Source: Martensiomyces pterosporus (Eukaryota > Kickxellomycota > Kickxellomycetes > Kickxellales > Kickxellaceae). From it: a DNA stretch of 17,539 bases. Position numbers and translations under genes: made by a program. A model generated the notes under the pieces. The model saw only the letters and a program-made list of their open reading frames with translations. It had not been told where the DNA came from and did not search any database. Within the stretch, counting starts at the first letter, position 1. Each line of letters opens with the position of its first letter. The stretch spans positions 1 to 17,539 of the forward strand of contig MU604097.1 of NCBI GenBank assembly GCA_025201845.1, in the 5' to 3' direction. Below, one piece after another: positions 1-8,406 of the stretch.

Positions 1-2985
1 CGTGGGTCAGAGCTCATTATTGTCCCATTCAACCAGGGCTCGACTTTGGACACCAAGTCGCTGGTGGAGTACATCTTTGGCAGCCCGGCTGGCGGCAGGG
101 GGCTTGGCTGGGACCTCGACTTTGTCATCCCCTTTGCTGGAATTTCCAGTGTGGGCAATGACATCGCCAGGATCGACTCTCGCACCGAGTTGGCGCACCG
201 TATTATGCTCACCAACATTCTCCGGTTGCTGGGCGAGATCAAAGATGCAAAGGAGCGCCTTGGCTATGGCGCACACCCATCACTCGTTGTCTTGCCGCTT
301 TCGCCAAACCATGGCACATTTGGCGGCGATGGGATGTACGGTGAGAGCAAGTCCGGGTTGGAGACGATTCTCAACCGATGGGAGTCGGAGTCTTGGGCGG
401 ACTATCTATCCATCGCCGGAGCGGCGATCGGCTGGGCACGCGGGACTGGGCTGATGAGCGATAACAACATGGTAGCACACGAGTTTGAAAAGTTTGGTGT
501 CCGCACATTCTCGACCAGGGAGATGGCGTTCAACATCCTGGGACTGCTGCACCCCGACATCTGCGACTTGGCGGAAACGCAGCCAATTTGGGCAGATCTC
601 AACGGTGGGCTTCAGTGGATCCCCCACCTTGGCAGAACGGTAATTAACACACGTGCCTCTATAAGAGCCTATGCTAGCATCAAGAAGGCAGTTTCTGCTG
701 CGTCTGCTAGCGACTTCACTGCTATCTCAGGAGACATGATGGAGCGCATCTCTTCTGCATATATGGATGAGCCCCTCGCCAACCACAGATATCCATTCCC
801 AGCTGCAAGGACATACAGACAACTCGAGCACCTGCGCCATCTCCAGGGCATGGTCAACCTGGACAAGGTCATTGTCATCACCGGGTACGGCGAGGTTGGA
901 CCCTTTGGAAACGCAGAGAACCGCTGGGAGATGGAGGCGTTTGGCGAGTTCTCGCTCGAGGGCTGCATCGAACTCGCATGGATCATGGGGCTCATCAAGC
1001 ACCACAACGGCCCACTCAAGAGCACAGACACGGTCTACACTGGCTGGGTCGATGCCAAAACCGGAGACCCCGTCAAAGACACAGAGGTCAAGCCCCGGTA
1101 CGAGGCATATATCCTTGAGCACACAGGCATCCGCCTCATTGAGCCCGAGATGATGCAGGGCTATGACCCGGACAGAAAGACGTTCATTCGCGAGCTCCAG
1201 ATCGAGCACGACATGGAGCCGTTCGAGGCAAGCGCCGATGAGGCAGCTGCATTCAAGCACCAGAACGGCGACAAGGTCGACGTGTGGGAGAACAAGAATG
1301 GGTCATGGTCGGTTCGCTTCCTCAAGGGCGCCATCATTCTTGTTCCCAAGGCTCTGCGATTTGAAGGCTTCGTTTCCGCGCAGCTCCCTACCGGCTGGGA
1401 TCCAGCCCGCTATGGAATCTCCGATGAGATGATCAGACAAGTTGACCCTGTTACTCTGTACACTATCACTGCTGCTGTTGAAGCGCTGGTGAGATCTGGC
1501 ATCACCGATCCGTACGAGCTCTACAGCTACTTCCACGTCTCTGCGATCGGAAACACGATTGGATCAAGCATTGGCGGAGGAAGAAAGGCGCAAGGTGTGT
1601 TTAAAAAGCGTTTCCTTGATAAGGAGGTCCAGAGCGACGTCCTCCAAGAGACCTTCATCAACACAACTGCCGCGTGGATCAACATGCTGCTCCTGTCGTC
1701 GTCTGGTCCGATCAAGCCCGCAGTCGGTACATGCGGGACATCTGTTTTGTCCATCGACACCGCCGTGGAGACAATCCAGTCGGGGAAGGCCAATGTCATG
1801 CTTGCTGGTGGGTTTGAGATATTCACGGAAGAGTCGAGCTATGAGTTCGCGCAGATGGGTGCAACCAGCAACTCGGTGAAGGAGTTTGCCAGCGGTCGCA
1901 CGCCAGCAGAAATGTGCCGTCCATGCACATCGACACGCAACGGCTTTATGGAGGGCGAGGGAGCTGGTGTGGTGACGCTCATGTCTGCATCAGCAGCAAT
2001 TGAGTTTGGCGCTCCAATCTACGGCATTGTTGCAATGAGTGGCACCGCCACCGACAAGCAAGGAAGCTCTGTGCCAGCACCAGGACAGGGAGTTCTTACT
2101 TCTGCGCGTGAAATGGCAAGTGTGGATTCAGAGCAACTTTTGGATATCAGCTACCGTCGCCGTCGCCTGGATTGGCAGCTAGCCGCAATCGACGAATGGA
2201 TGAAGAAGGAGCTTGAGGGTTTAGAGAGCGGTGCAAGATTGGGCACCAAGGAGGGCATTATCAGAGAAGCCGATCGGGAAAGGGCTGAAGCTCTTGACAC
2301 TTGGGGCAACGAGTTCTGGAAGCGCAATCCGCAGATATCTCCATTGCGTGGCAGTCTCGCTGTTTGGGGTCTGACTGTTGACGACATTGGTGTTGCGTCA
2401 TTCCACGGAACATCCACTGTTGCCAACGACAAGAACGAGTCCGAGGTCCTCAACCGCCAGATGGAGCACCTTGGCCGCACACCCGGACTCGCTGTGCCTG
2501 CAGTGTGCCAGAAGTGGCTCACTGGCCACTCAAAGGGAGCAGCAGCTGCATGGATGCTCAACGGCGTGTTGCAGTCACTCAGAACAGGCATTGTTCCAGG
2601 CAACCGCAATGCGGACAACATCGCCGCTGAGCTGGAAAAGTTCGAGTACATCGTCTACCCATCGCGCTCAATCCAGACACCCGGAATCAAGGCGGGGTTG
2701 CTCAAGTCGTTTGGCTTTGGCCAAGTGGGCGGCGAGATGCTGGTTGTCCATCCCGATTACCTTTTCGCTGTCCTGACCTGCGAGCAGCTGGACGAGTACA
2801 ACAAGAAGCTGCTGCAGCGAGAGGCAAAGTCATATCGCTACTGGCAGAACACTCTGGTTGGCAACTCTCCCTTTGTTCAAATCAAGAGTGCGCCGCCTTA
2901 CACTGTCGATCAAGAGCAGAAGGTGTACCTCAATCCACTCGCGAGAGCCACGTATGACCCAGCGGCCAGGCAGTACAAGTTCTAA
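1..2985 (+). CDS. FAS2: Fungal type I fatty acid synthase, alpha region (KR-KS end; 5' partial, no PPT domain)
   Basis: Frame 1 is open from base 1, so the gene starts outside the window; 994 residues are visible. Residues 1-200 are the end of the ketoreductase domain: the serine in LPLSPNHGTFG (about residue 101) and the YxxxK pair in GMYGESK (Tyr113, Lys117) are the expected catalytic residues. The ketosynthase follows, with the condensing Cys578 in VGTCGTS (codon 1732-1734), His802 in SFHGTST, and His843 plus nearby Lys845 in LTGHSKGAA. FGFGQVGGE and LVVHPDYLF are typical of fungal FAS alpha. It would extend fatty acyl chains on an acyl carrier protein in a cytosolic megasynthase. The reading frame ends at TAA 2983-2985, just after the KS-end block LARATYDPAA. 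Yeast Fas2 continues there into a phosphopantetheinyl-transferase domain, which is absent here. Whether this is a separate alpha subunit or the end of a fused beta-alpha polypeptide cannot be seen. Family assignment is very secure; a primary versus specialised role is open. Confidence 0.96.
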   Translation, partial: RGSELIIVPFNQGSTLDTKSLVEYIFGSPAGGRGLGWDLDFVIPFAGISSVGNDIARIDSRTELAHRIMLTNILRLLGEIKDAKERLGYGAHPSLVVLPLSPNHGTFGGDGMYGESKSGLETILNRWESESWADYLSIAGAAIGWARGTGLMSDNNMVAHEFEKFGVRTFSTREMAFNILGLLHPDICDLAETQPIWADLNGGLQWIPHLGRTVINTRASIRAYASIKKAVSAASASDFTAISGDMMERISSAYMDEPLANHRYPFPAARTYRQLEHLRHLQGMVNLDKVIVITGYGEVGPFGNAENRWEMEAFGEFSLEGCIELAWIMGLIKHHNGPLKSTDTVYTGWVDAKTGDPVKDTEVKPRYEAYILEHTGIRLIEPEMMQGYDPDRKTFIRELQIEHDMEPFEASADEAAAFKHQNGDKVDVWENKNGSWSVRFLKGAIILVPKALRFEGFVSAQLPTGWDPARYGISDEMIRQVDPVTLYTITAAVEALVRSGITDPYELYSYFHVSAIGNTIGSSIGGGRKAQGVFKKRFLDKEVQSDVLQETFINTTAAWINMLLLSSSGPIKPAVGTCGTSVLSIDTAVETIQSGKANVMLAGGFEIFTEESSYEFAQMGATSNSVKEFASGRTPAEMCRPCTSTRNGFMEGEGAGVVTLMSASAAIEFGAPIYGIVAMSGTATDKQGSSVPAPGQGVLTSAREMASVDSEQLLDISYRRRRLDWQLAAIDEWMKKELEGLESGARLGTKEGIIREADRERAEALDTWGNEFWKRNPQISPLRGSLAVWGLTVDDIGVASFHGTSTVANDKNESEVLNRQMEHLGRTPGLAVPAVCQKWLTGHSKGAAAAWMLNGVLQSLRTGIVPGNRNADNIAAELEKFEYIVYPSRSIQTPGIKAGLLKSFGFGQVGGEMLVVHPDYLFAVLTCEQLDEYNKKLLQREAKSYRYWQNTLVGNSPFVQIKSAPPYTVDQEQKVYLNPLARATYDPAARQYKF

Positions 2986-3120
2986 GCCCAACTAGTATCC
3001 TATTGCTGAGCGCACGAGTTAAAACAGGAATACAAGCAATTACAGGGGTTTCAGAATATTTAGAAACAGGCTGGCCTAGGCTCTGCTGAGTGTACGAACA
3101 AAGCAAGGGATGAAAGCGAG

Positions 3121-3438
3121 TGTTAACAGTGTGAGCAAAGCGAATAGTAAAGCGAGTGTATTGTAATAATAGCGAAGGGGGTGTTTGCGAAGCTAAAGAA
3201 CCCCATAGAGGGTGTTGTCGGGATTACCGGCAGCGCCTGAGCAGATGCGTACATAAATACTTCGATGATCCTGCTTTCCCTCTCTGGGGTTCTTTAGCTT
3301 CGCAAACACCCCCTTCGCTTTTATTTCAATACACTCGCTTCACTATTCGCTTAGCTCAAACAGTCAACAAGGAAAAACAGGATCATCAAAGTATTTATGT
3401 ACGCATCTGCTCAGGAATTGCAGGTAATCCCGACAACA
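3121..3438 (-). mobile_element. LTR-like repeat, minus orientation, split by a second copy
   Basis: Read on the minus strand the element begins TGTTGTCGGGATTACC at 3438 and ends ..CTGTTAACA at 3121. Its two parts, 3370-3438 (69 bp) and 3121-3212 (92 bp), add to 161 bp, the same size as the other copies (157, 152, 154 bp). It has a TATA-like ATAAATACTT about 40 bp from its 5' end and a conserved block GGGGTTCTTTAGCTTCG. TG..CA-type ends suggest a solo LTR. No matching 4-bp target duplication is seen (CGAG left, GCAG right), so it is probably the older insertion. No internal retroelement genes are present. Confidence 0.72.
3213..3369 (+). mobile_element. LTR-like repeat, plus orientation, nested inside the previous one
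   Basis: A 157-bp unit running from TGTTGTCGGG to GTCAACA, so the ends form a TGTTG/CAACA inverted pair. It carries ACATAAATACTTCG about 40 bp in. It interrupts the minus-orientation copy exactly between its two halves. The flanks AGGG (3209-3212) and AGGA (3370-3373) look like a 4-bp target duplication with one change. The unit is an inverted repeat of the flanking halves, so the whole 3121-3438 block is self-complementary in an interleaved way. A solo LTR of a small retroelement is the favoured reading; a MITE with very short terminal repeats is the alternative. Confidence 0.75.
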
Positions 3439-3685
3439 GCAGCAAGCGCAGACTTATTCCATACCTTCATTCTGCTGAAAATGATGCTGCCGCTGCCCCA
3501 GGACGACATGGATGACGACTTGTGTGGCGATGAGACGGGGCCGATCTCCATGAATGACATGTCCAATACACACTCTCTCAACTACGATATCGATAGTCAC
3601 TCATGCTATTGAGCAAATGACACAGGTGCGTTATTGGCAAGATGCCTGAACACAAAAGTTAAGAAATGGGTCTGGGGCCCTTGAA
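3439..3685. other. Gap between convergent genes with a short acidic ORF (3481-3612 +), probably not a gene
   Basis: After the repeat block the plus strand holds a short frame from ATG 3481 to a stop at 3612, about 43 residues, rich in Asp (PQDDMDDDLCGDETGP). It has no recognisable domain. It lies where the 3' ends of the FAS and acyltransferase transcripts should meet. It could be a remnant of a displaced gene or chance coding. No other feature is seen here. Confidence 0.25.
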
Positions 3686-5161
3686 CTAGCTTATCTGGGA
3701 GGTAATGCTCATCCAGAACTCGTTCACGAGCAGCTCCCTAAGGACAGGGGCTTCGACGCACATAGAAACGTTGACACCTTTCATAGGAGGTGGACAGGGC
3801 ATGAAAATAATAGTTCCTGGCCTGTCCATGATAAAGGTCACCCAGTCCTGGTGGCCATCGCCAAAGTCCGCCTCAAACATCCTGAACCGCGACTGGTTAG
3901 AAGTAAGAAGAGCAGCGGGGTGCTCCACGAGATAGAATGCTGGCTGTATGAAGAATGACGGTGCAGAGTCTATCGTGTCAATGTACGTGCCAATATACCG
4001 TGCATCCAAGCTGTCAACGCGCCTTCTGACATTGGATGCAATGCCAGCCAAGGAATCGGCAGTAGTAGGTGCTAGCAAGTCACCCAGAGGGCTGCTGATC
4101 AACGGCAGTATCAGCGGGGCGCCAATGTAGTTCTTATCAGCAATACCTATGCGGGGCCGAATGTCGCATACTATGCCAGTTTCTCGATGCTCCTCTGCCC
4201 CAAACAGTCGACCGACGACAGCACTGACTATTGAGCCAACCACCCGTGTAACAACATTGCCACCACTCTCCTGTGAGCTATTCAGCGCCTGGGCATAGGT
4301 CTTGCTGAGCAGCGCAACCAGCACATCGTTGTCTGACACACGCATTCCTTCAGGCACAAACTCGCGAACAGATGAGCGCAGCGTTTCCAGCGTGCCGTCG
4401 GTTATGTGGAATACGTGCGTTTCAGACTTTGTGAGTGACGCAAACAAGCTCAGCATTCTCCCGCGCGTCTCAGGAGATAGCCATGCAAGCCATTTGGAAA
4501 GGAGACTAGGCTTTGCAAACACGCTGCTCGTAGGCGCATCCAGCTGCTTGCGTTCTGTTGAAAGACTCTGTTCAACGATGGTGCGGTCAAAGTTGAACTC
4601 GACCACAGGCTTAAGTGTTTCAACAGCTCCACCACGCATCGCCTTGCATTCTGCAGCCCAGTGGTTGAGAAAGGCAAAGTACGCGAATCCGTCCACAACG
4701 CAGTGAATGATGTTGAGGAACAGGATGAGACCGCTGTTGTCCTTCAGCCGAACGATGTGAACATTGGCGGTTTTGATAGTCCCATTTGCGTCGGGAGCCA
4801 ATGTTAGCCCTACTGTTGCTACACCACTTGGCCACGTACTCTTGTCGAATCCTGCATATTTTATGTCCTTGTAGTGGATGTCGCTGGTGGACTCCAGGTA
4901 CTCAGGCATGTTTATGTTGTCCTTGTCAACCACCATGCTGAAGCGGCCATCTTCGGTCTGCTTCAGATGTCCTGCCAGTATTGGAAATGCCTGCAACGCA
5001 AGGTAGAATGCGGTTTTGAGCTGCTCACAAGGCATGAAATCGTCCGTTGCGCTATGGTTTTGGTAGAACACTACATAGGAAGTATTGAATACGCCTGTTA
5101 GCATATCAGTAGTCGACAGCGGAATAACCTGCGACTTGACAGTGCTGGTAAACTGCTCCAT
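3686..5161 (-). CDS. BAHD-like acyltransferase (transferase family PF02458 type)
   Basis: 491 residues from ATG 5159-5161. The family transfers an acyl group from acyl-CoA to an alcohol or amine, usually in the cytosol. The catalytic HxxxD is HCVVDG (His153, Asp157), preceded by the typical hydrophobic strand LILFLNII. The structural DFGWG motif appears as DFGDG (432-436), so the usual Trp is Asp. FPILAGHL (59-66) matches the early conserved part of the family, where acyl donor enzymes have P(L/I)AGRL. Length is normal (430-500). The frame extends upstream to an ATG at 5248, but a TATA-like element at 5267-5274 predicts a transcript start near 5240, so that ATG would fall outside or at the cap, and the shorter start also gives the standard N-terminus. 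It is convergent with the FAS and same-strand with the methyltransferase about 1.8 kb away. No signal peptide is seen. Substrate unknown; an O-acyltransferase acting on a hydroxylated FAS product is an inference. Confidence 0.9.
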   Translation of the reverse strand: MEQFTSTVKSQVIPLSTTDMLTGVFNTSYVVFYQNHSATDDFMPCEQLKTAFYLALQAFPILAGHLKQTEDGRFSMVVDKDNINMPEYLESTSDIHYKDIKYAGFDKSTWPSGVATVGLTLAPDANGTIKTANVHIVRLKDNSGLILFLNIIHCVVDGFAYFAFLNHWAAECKAMRGGAVETLKPVVEFNFDRTIVEQSLSTERKQLDAPTSSVFAKPSLLSKWLAWLSPETRGRMLSLFASLTKSETHVFHITDGTLETLRSSVREFVPEGMRVSDNDVLVALLSKTYAQALNSSQESGGNVVTRVVGSIVSAVVGRLFGAEEHRETGIVCDIRPRIGIADKNYIGAPLILPLISSPLGDLLAPTTADSLAGIASNVRRRVDSLDARYIGTYIDTIDSAPSFFIQPAFYLVEHPAALLTSNQSRFRMFEADFGDGHQDWVTFIMDRPGTIIFMPCPPPMKGVNVSMCVEAPVLRELLVNEFWMSITSQIS

Positions 5162-5266
5162 TGTAAAGTGTACTTGGGAAGAAAATTGTAGCCAGTGGTG
5201 AGTGAAAGGAGGGTGGAGAGCAGAGCATGTAGTGTTTGGATTTAGCATGGTTGGAGGAGTGGACTG

Positions 5267-5274
5267 CTTAAATA
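5267..5274 (-). promoter_or_regulatory. TATA-like box of the acyltransferase gene
   Basis: Minus strand TATTTAAG, about 105-113 bp upstream of the ATG at 5161. It is the only strong TATA-like element near the gene and argues for the downstream start. CCTAGGGGTAG lies immediately upstream of it (5279-5289 on the plus strand). Confidence 0.55.
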
Positions 5275-6933
5275 CTGCCTAGGGGTAGCACATTAGGCGC
5301 TGGTAGTCAGCAGCTGACCAAGAGGGAACACTAGAAGGTGCCCCATGCAACCAACTACATTGTGTGTGTGGTTCTCCGCATCCATCTCCGCTCATGGCTG
5401 CGCACGCTCACCACATATGTTTGGCTGGACACAGACGGCGCAGCACCACTGATGACAAATGCCATCACCCAGTACTCTCCAGACACCTTTTATACGGTTG
5501 ATGCAACACAGCTTCCCATGTACATCAGCCAGAAAACGCCACTTGGGGCATCTGATCTACCCTCTGGATGTCAGATACACCAACGGGTGTCAAAGTGACC
5601 ACACCACGACCCCAAATAGCATGCCCATCATCTTTCCACCTTTTAACTATCTCCTCCATCTATTCAACCAACCCTTTGGAAAGACAGGCTGTATCTCAGC
5701 TCACTGGTCTTCTCGCTGGCCGCCAGTAGGCAACCACAGTATAAACGAAACTACTCCACTGCCAAGCGTTGCTCGTACAAAGCAGAGTGTATAGGGGATC
5801 TTGATGGCGTGAAAAGGGAAATCAGCAAGGCTGGGTGGAAACACCACAAGACACGCGCTGGAAAACATGAGCAAACTCCGACTGCTATCATGAGTGCATA
5901 GCACTTTTGAATGTCCGCGGGGCGCAGAAATTTGTGTGGCGTGCATTGTTGAACCAGGCCCTGGTGCCAGAACAATTGAGGCTGGCAAGGAAATCAGTCC
6001 AAGGTTCTCTATGATTTCTGGGGGTTGGAGGCGCTAGAGGAGGTAGCGCACCGCACCTGCGATTAGACAACTGGTGGGTGTGCACAGAACAACTCGACGG
6101 AGGAGCGCCTGATCGTCCTGAAACCACCAGAAATGGGCTCAGCGCATGCGGTTCCATATGGAAACATACCAATATCATATACGTTGCCAAGCAACTGTGC
6201 AAGCAGTCTTTTTGTAAACGCAATTACGCATGGCTTGCAAAGTGGTCAAGTATTTCTGTGTTGGTTTTACTCACTGATCGACTTGAGATCCAGCGTATGC
6301 ATTGGAAACGCCTGGCAGAGGTAACGATTTAAACACTGTTCCAACTGAGCCTACCAATATCACATAGCCGCATCGTTTGCACACTTTCCCACCTTGCATA
6401 TCACATGAGGATATGGAACACCACTTCTACTTTCAGCCATACCAACCCCCGCTTTTCATGCTGCCTTGCACATACTGCTTTCGCTCCATGGCCCGCTTTC
6501 ACTATGCCTGACGCCTTTGGTTATTTCCTGTGTTGCTCGTTGATTTCTCAACTTCTATCAACGAATTAGTTGATCTAGGAACCAAATCTCCTCTGCCTTT
6601 TCTCAGGCATTTGCGTCTGGCTTTAGAAAACAACAGCCAAGGCGCGCCTCAAGACCACCCTGACGGCAGGCGCTATTACATCTCGCTTCTGCTCTCTCCA
6701 CAGATGCATTTTCTCTAATACAAGGTGGCAGACGAGCACATAGCGATTCCATGTGGCAAGTCAGCGAAAACTGTGTGTGTTGTCGGGATTGTTTGCGTGG
6801 CCTATGTATGTTTCTGCCCAGACATTGCAGCCAACCCCGATATCAGGTAGAGATGTTTGTTGCTCAGTAGAAGATGCGTGCCGTGTTTATAGAATGTGGC
6901 ATTGATGTGGCCAGGGCAGATGGAGCATGGGGT
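5275..6933. other. 1.66-kb stretch without a convincing gene
   Basis: Only short, overlapping frames occur in both strands, none over about 111 residues and none with a recognisable domain. The frame at 5338-5598 (+) has a somewhat protein-like stretch (AITQYSPDTFYTVDATQLP) but no upstream promoter or splice context that I can support; it may be a gene relic. The stretch holds the acyltransferase promoter at its left end and presumably the methyltransferase 3' UTR at its right end. No tRNA, rRNA or CRISPR was seen. Confidence 0.5.
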
Positions 6934-7709
6934 CTACTCCTTTTGCGGCGCATACTTGGGCTTGATTGCAAAGAATGAAACTACAGAGGTGGGGCCGATT
7001 TTTTCGTACCCTTGGCCATGGCAGTAAAACCCGGCATTGCGAATGGCCATGACAAACTCGCGCTGATGCGGAAAGCTCCTTGCACTCTTGATTATTTGCT
7101 CGTAAGAAGCACGGCTGTTGGTCAGCAACCCAACTAGGAATGGGCTAAACTTGTACCAGTGCCATTCGAGAAGAGAGCGCAAGATTGGCGAGTCGACATG
7201 GCCATTCTCCAAGCACGCAAACCGACCGCCAGGCTTCAGCACACGGTATGCCTCAGCAAGAGCCTTGTCCTTGTTCTCCAAATGGTGCATTCCAAAAGAG
7301 ATGGTGTATGCGTCGAACGAGTTGTCCGGAATGTCGACAAGGTTCTCAGCATCACCTTGCGCAAATGTGACACGGCCATCACGCATCCACTGCGTGTCTG
7401 CCAAACGGCGCCTGCCCACAGACAGCATGCCGGGGTTAAAATCCACCACGTGGACAGTTGAGGTGGGATCCCTGTTCACCTTGTCCTGGTACTTCAGATA
7501 GCACTCGGCAATGTCGCCTGTGCCTCCAGCGACGTCGAGCAGCTGTTCGCCGGGAGAGGGCGCCATCTTTTTGATAAACGCTTTTTTCAGCCGAAGATAG
7601 CCACCCAACGTTGTAATGCGGTTCACTCGTGCGTATTCTTCAGCGATCTGCGTGTACGTGTCGTTCGTTGCCTCTGCCTTGGACTTTGCGGGCATCAATT
7701 CACGTTCGG

Positions 7710-7760
<51 letters not shown>

Positions 7761-7806
7761 GCGTAAGTGGCTCTGTGTGAGGTGAGTTATGCTGCTCTTT
7801 TGACAT
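6934..7806 (-). CDS. COQ5/UbiE-like SAM-dependent C-methyltransferase (divergent paralogue)
   Basis: 290 residues from ATG 7804-7806; the frame extends 9 bases upstream only through a GTG. The SAM-binding motif I is LLDVAGGTGDIA (89-100), followed by the acidic-loop strand VVDFNPGML (120-128), GDAENL (151-156), FGMHHLENKDKAL (171-183) and the UbiE/COQ5 signature RVLKPGGRFACLE (188-200). The C-terminal SYEQIIKSARSFPHQREF also matches this family, so the fold is secure. Housekeeping COQ5 methylates the ubiquinone ring in mitochondria, but here the usual N-terminal signature (YDxMNxxxS..H) is replaced by EYARVNRITTLGGY and the FGxRN stretch by FGMHH. The N-terminus is a 16-residue Ser run (17-32) after an unremarkable start, not a clear mitochondrial presequence. 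I therefore read it as a COQ5-like enzyme of other substrate, possibly a quinone or polyketide. A fast-evolving true COQ5 is not excluded. Confidence 0.88.
7711..7758. repeat. (GCT)16 trinucleotide microsatellite in the methyltransferase coding region
   Basis: Sixteen uninterrupted GCT units on the plus strand, which are sixteen AGC serine codons on the coding minus strand. The lack of synonymous interruptions means the tract is likely to vary in length between strains. It lies between a short N-terminal segment and the catalytic domain, where length change should be tolerated. Confidence 0.97.
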
Positions 7807-7957
7807 AGTGGTCACTGATGATCGAAATGGCAGATGCTGGTGTCGTCAATTAGGAGGGGGGTTTGTGAATACTAGAAGAGAGTGGAATCAGTAGGAATAC
7901 TGGAGTGAAAACTACGTGAGATTTATGCAACCTCCTACCTAACGGGAGAGGGGGCAC

Positions 7958-7964
7958 TTTTATA
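7958..7964 (-). promoter_or_regulatory. TATA box of the methyltransferase gene
   Basis: Minus strand CTATAAAAGTG, about 155 bp upstream of the chosen ATG at 7806. A transcript start near 7930 is expected, which gives a 5' UTR of about 125 bases. CCTACCTAACGG (plus strand, 7934-7945) lies between the TATA and the gene. Confidence 0.65.
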
Positions 7965-8371
7965 GCCGAGCAGATGATTCTGTAACCATGTCGACCGTTC
8001 CCTCACATCCACCTCTTGGACAGAGACAGCAGGAGTCGCTGCCAGGTTGAACATCCTTCTCTTGATGGCGCAGCTGCTGGCTTGCAGAAGCATTGCTGTT
8101 ACCTTGAAGTATGGCGCCGGTTAAGGGGAAAAAGAGAAAAAGAGAAAGCGAGAGGGGTAAGCTACCTGAATGTGAGGACAGATGGATAGCGTGTTGCTTG
8201 GTGAAGGGGAGCTGTTCATTTTCACGGCCTAACAGGTCAGAGTGTGCAAACATTTCCTCGAGTGCATGTCGCCTGCGTGGTGTTGTGCACTAAGCAGCTT
8301 CTCCATTATCTGCGTGGCATGGAGAGGTGTTGCTGGCGTCACAATCAGCCTGCTTCTCTTTGCATACAATG

Positions 8372-8406
8372 CACCTTGCATCTTGCATCTTGCACCTTAC
8401 ACCTTG
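8372..8406. repeat. Short tandem repeat, five 7-bp units
   Basis: Five consecutive heptamers of the form CA(C/T)CTT(G/A). Probably a minor minisatellite without function. Confidence 0.8.

Noticed and set aside
2151..2651. 166-codon minus-strand frame inside the FAS gene
   Set aside because: Antisense shadow of a strongly conserved ketosynthase coding region; its translation has no domain-like character.
2985..3120. Hidden exon encoding the missing PPT domain just after the FAS stop
   Set aside because: All frames of the following sequence lack a PPT-like GVDVE-type motif and quickly enter the repeat block.
6778..6800. TGTTGTCGGGATTGTTT, matching the start of the LTR-like family
   Set aside because: The match stops after about 17 bp; the TATA and downstream block are absent. 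It could be a remnant or chance, not enough for a call.
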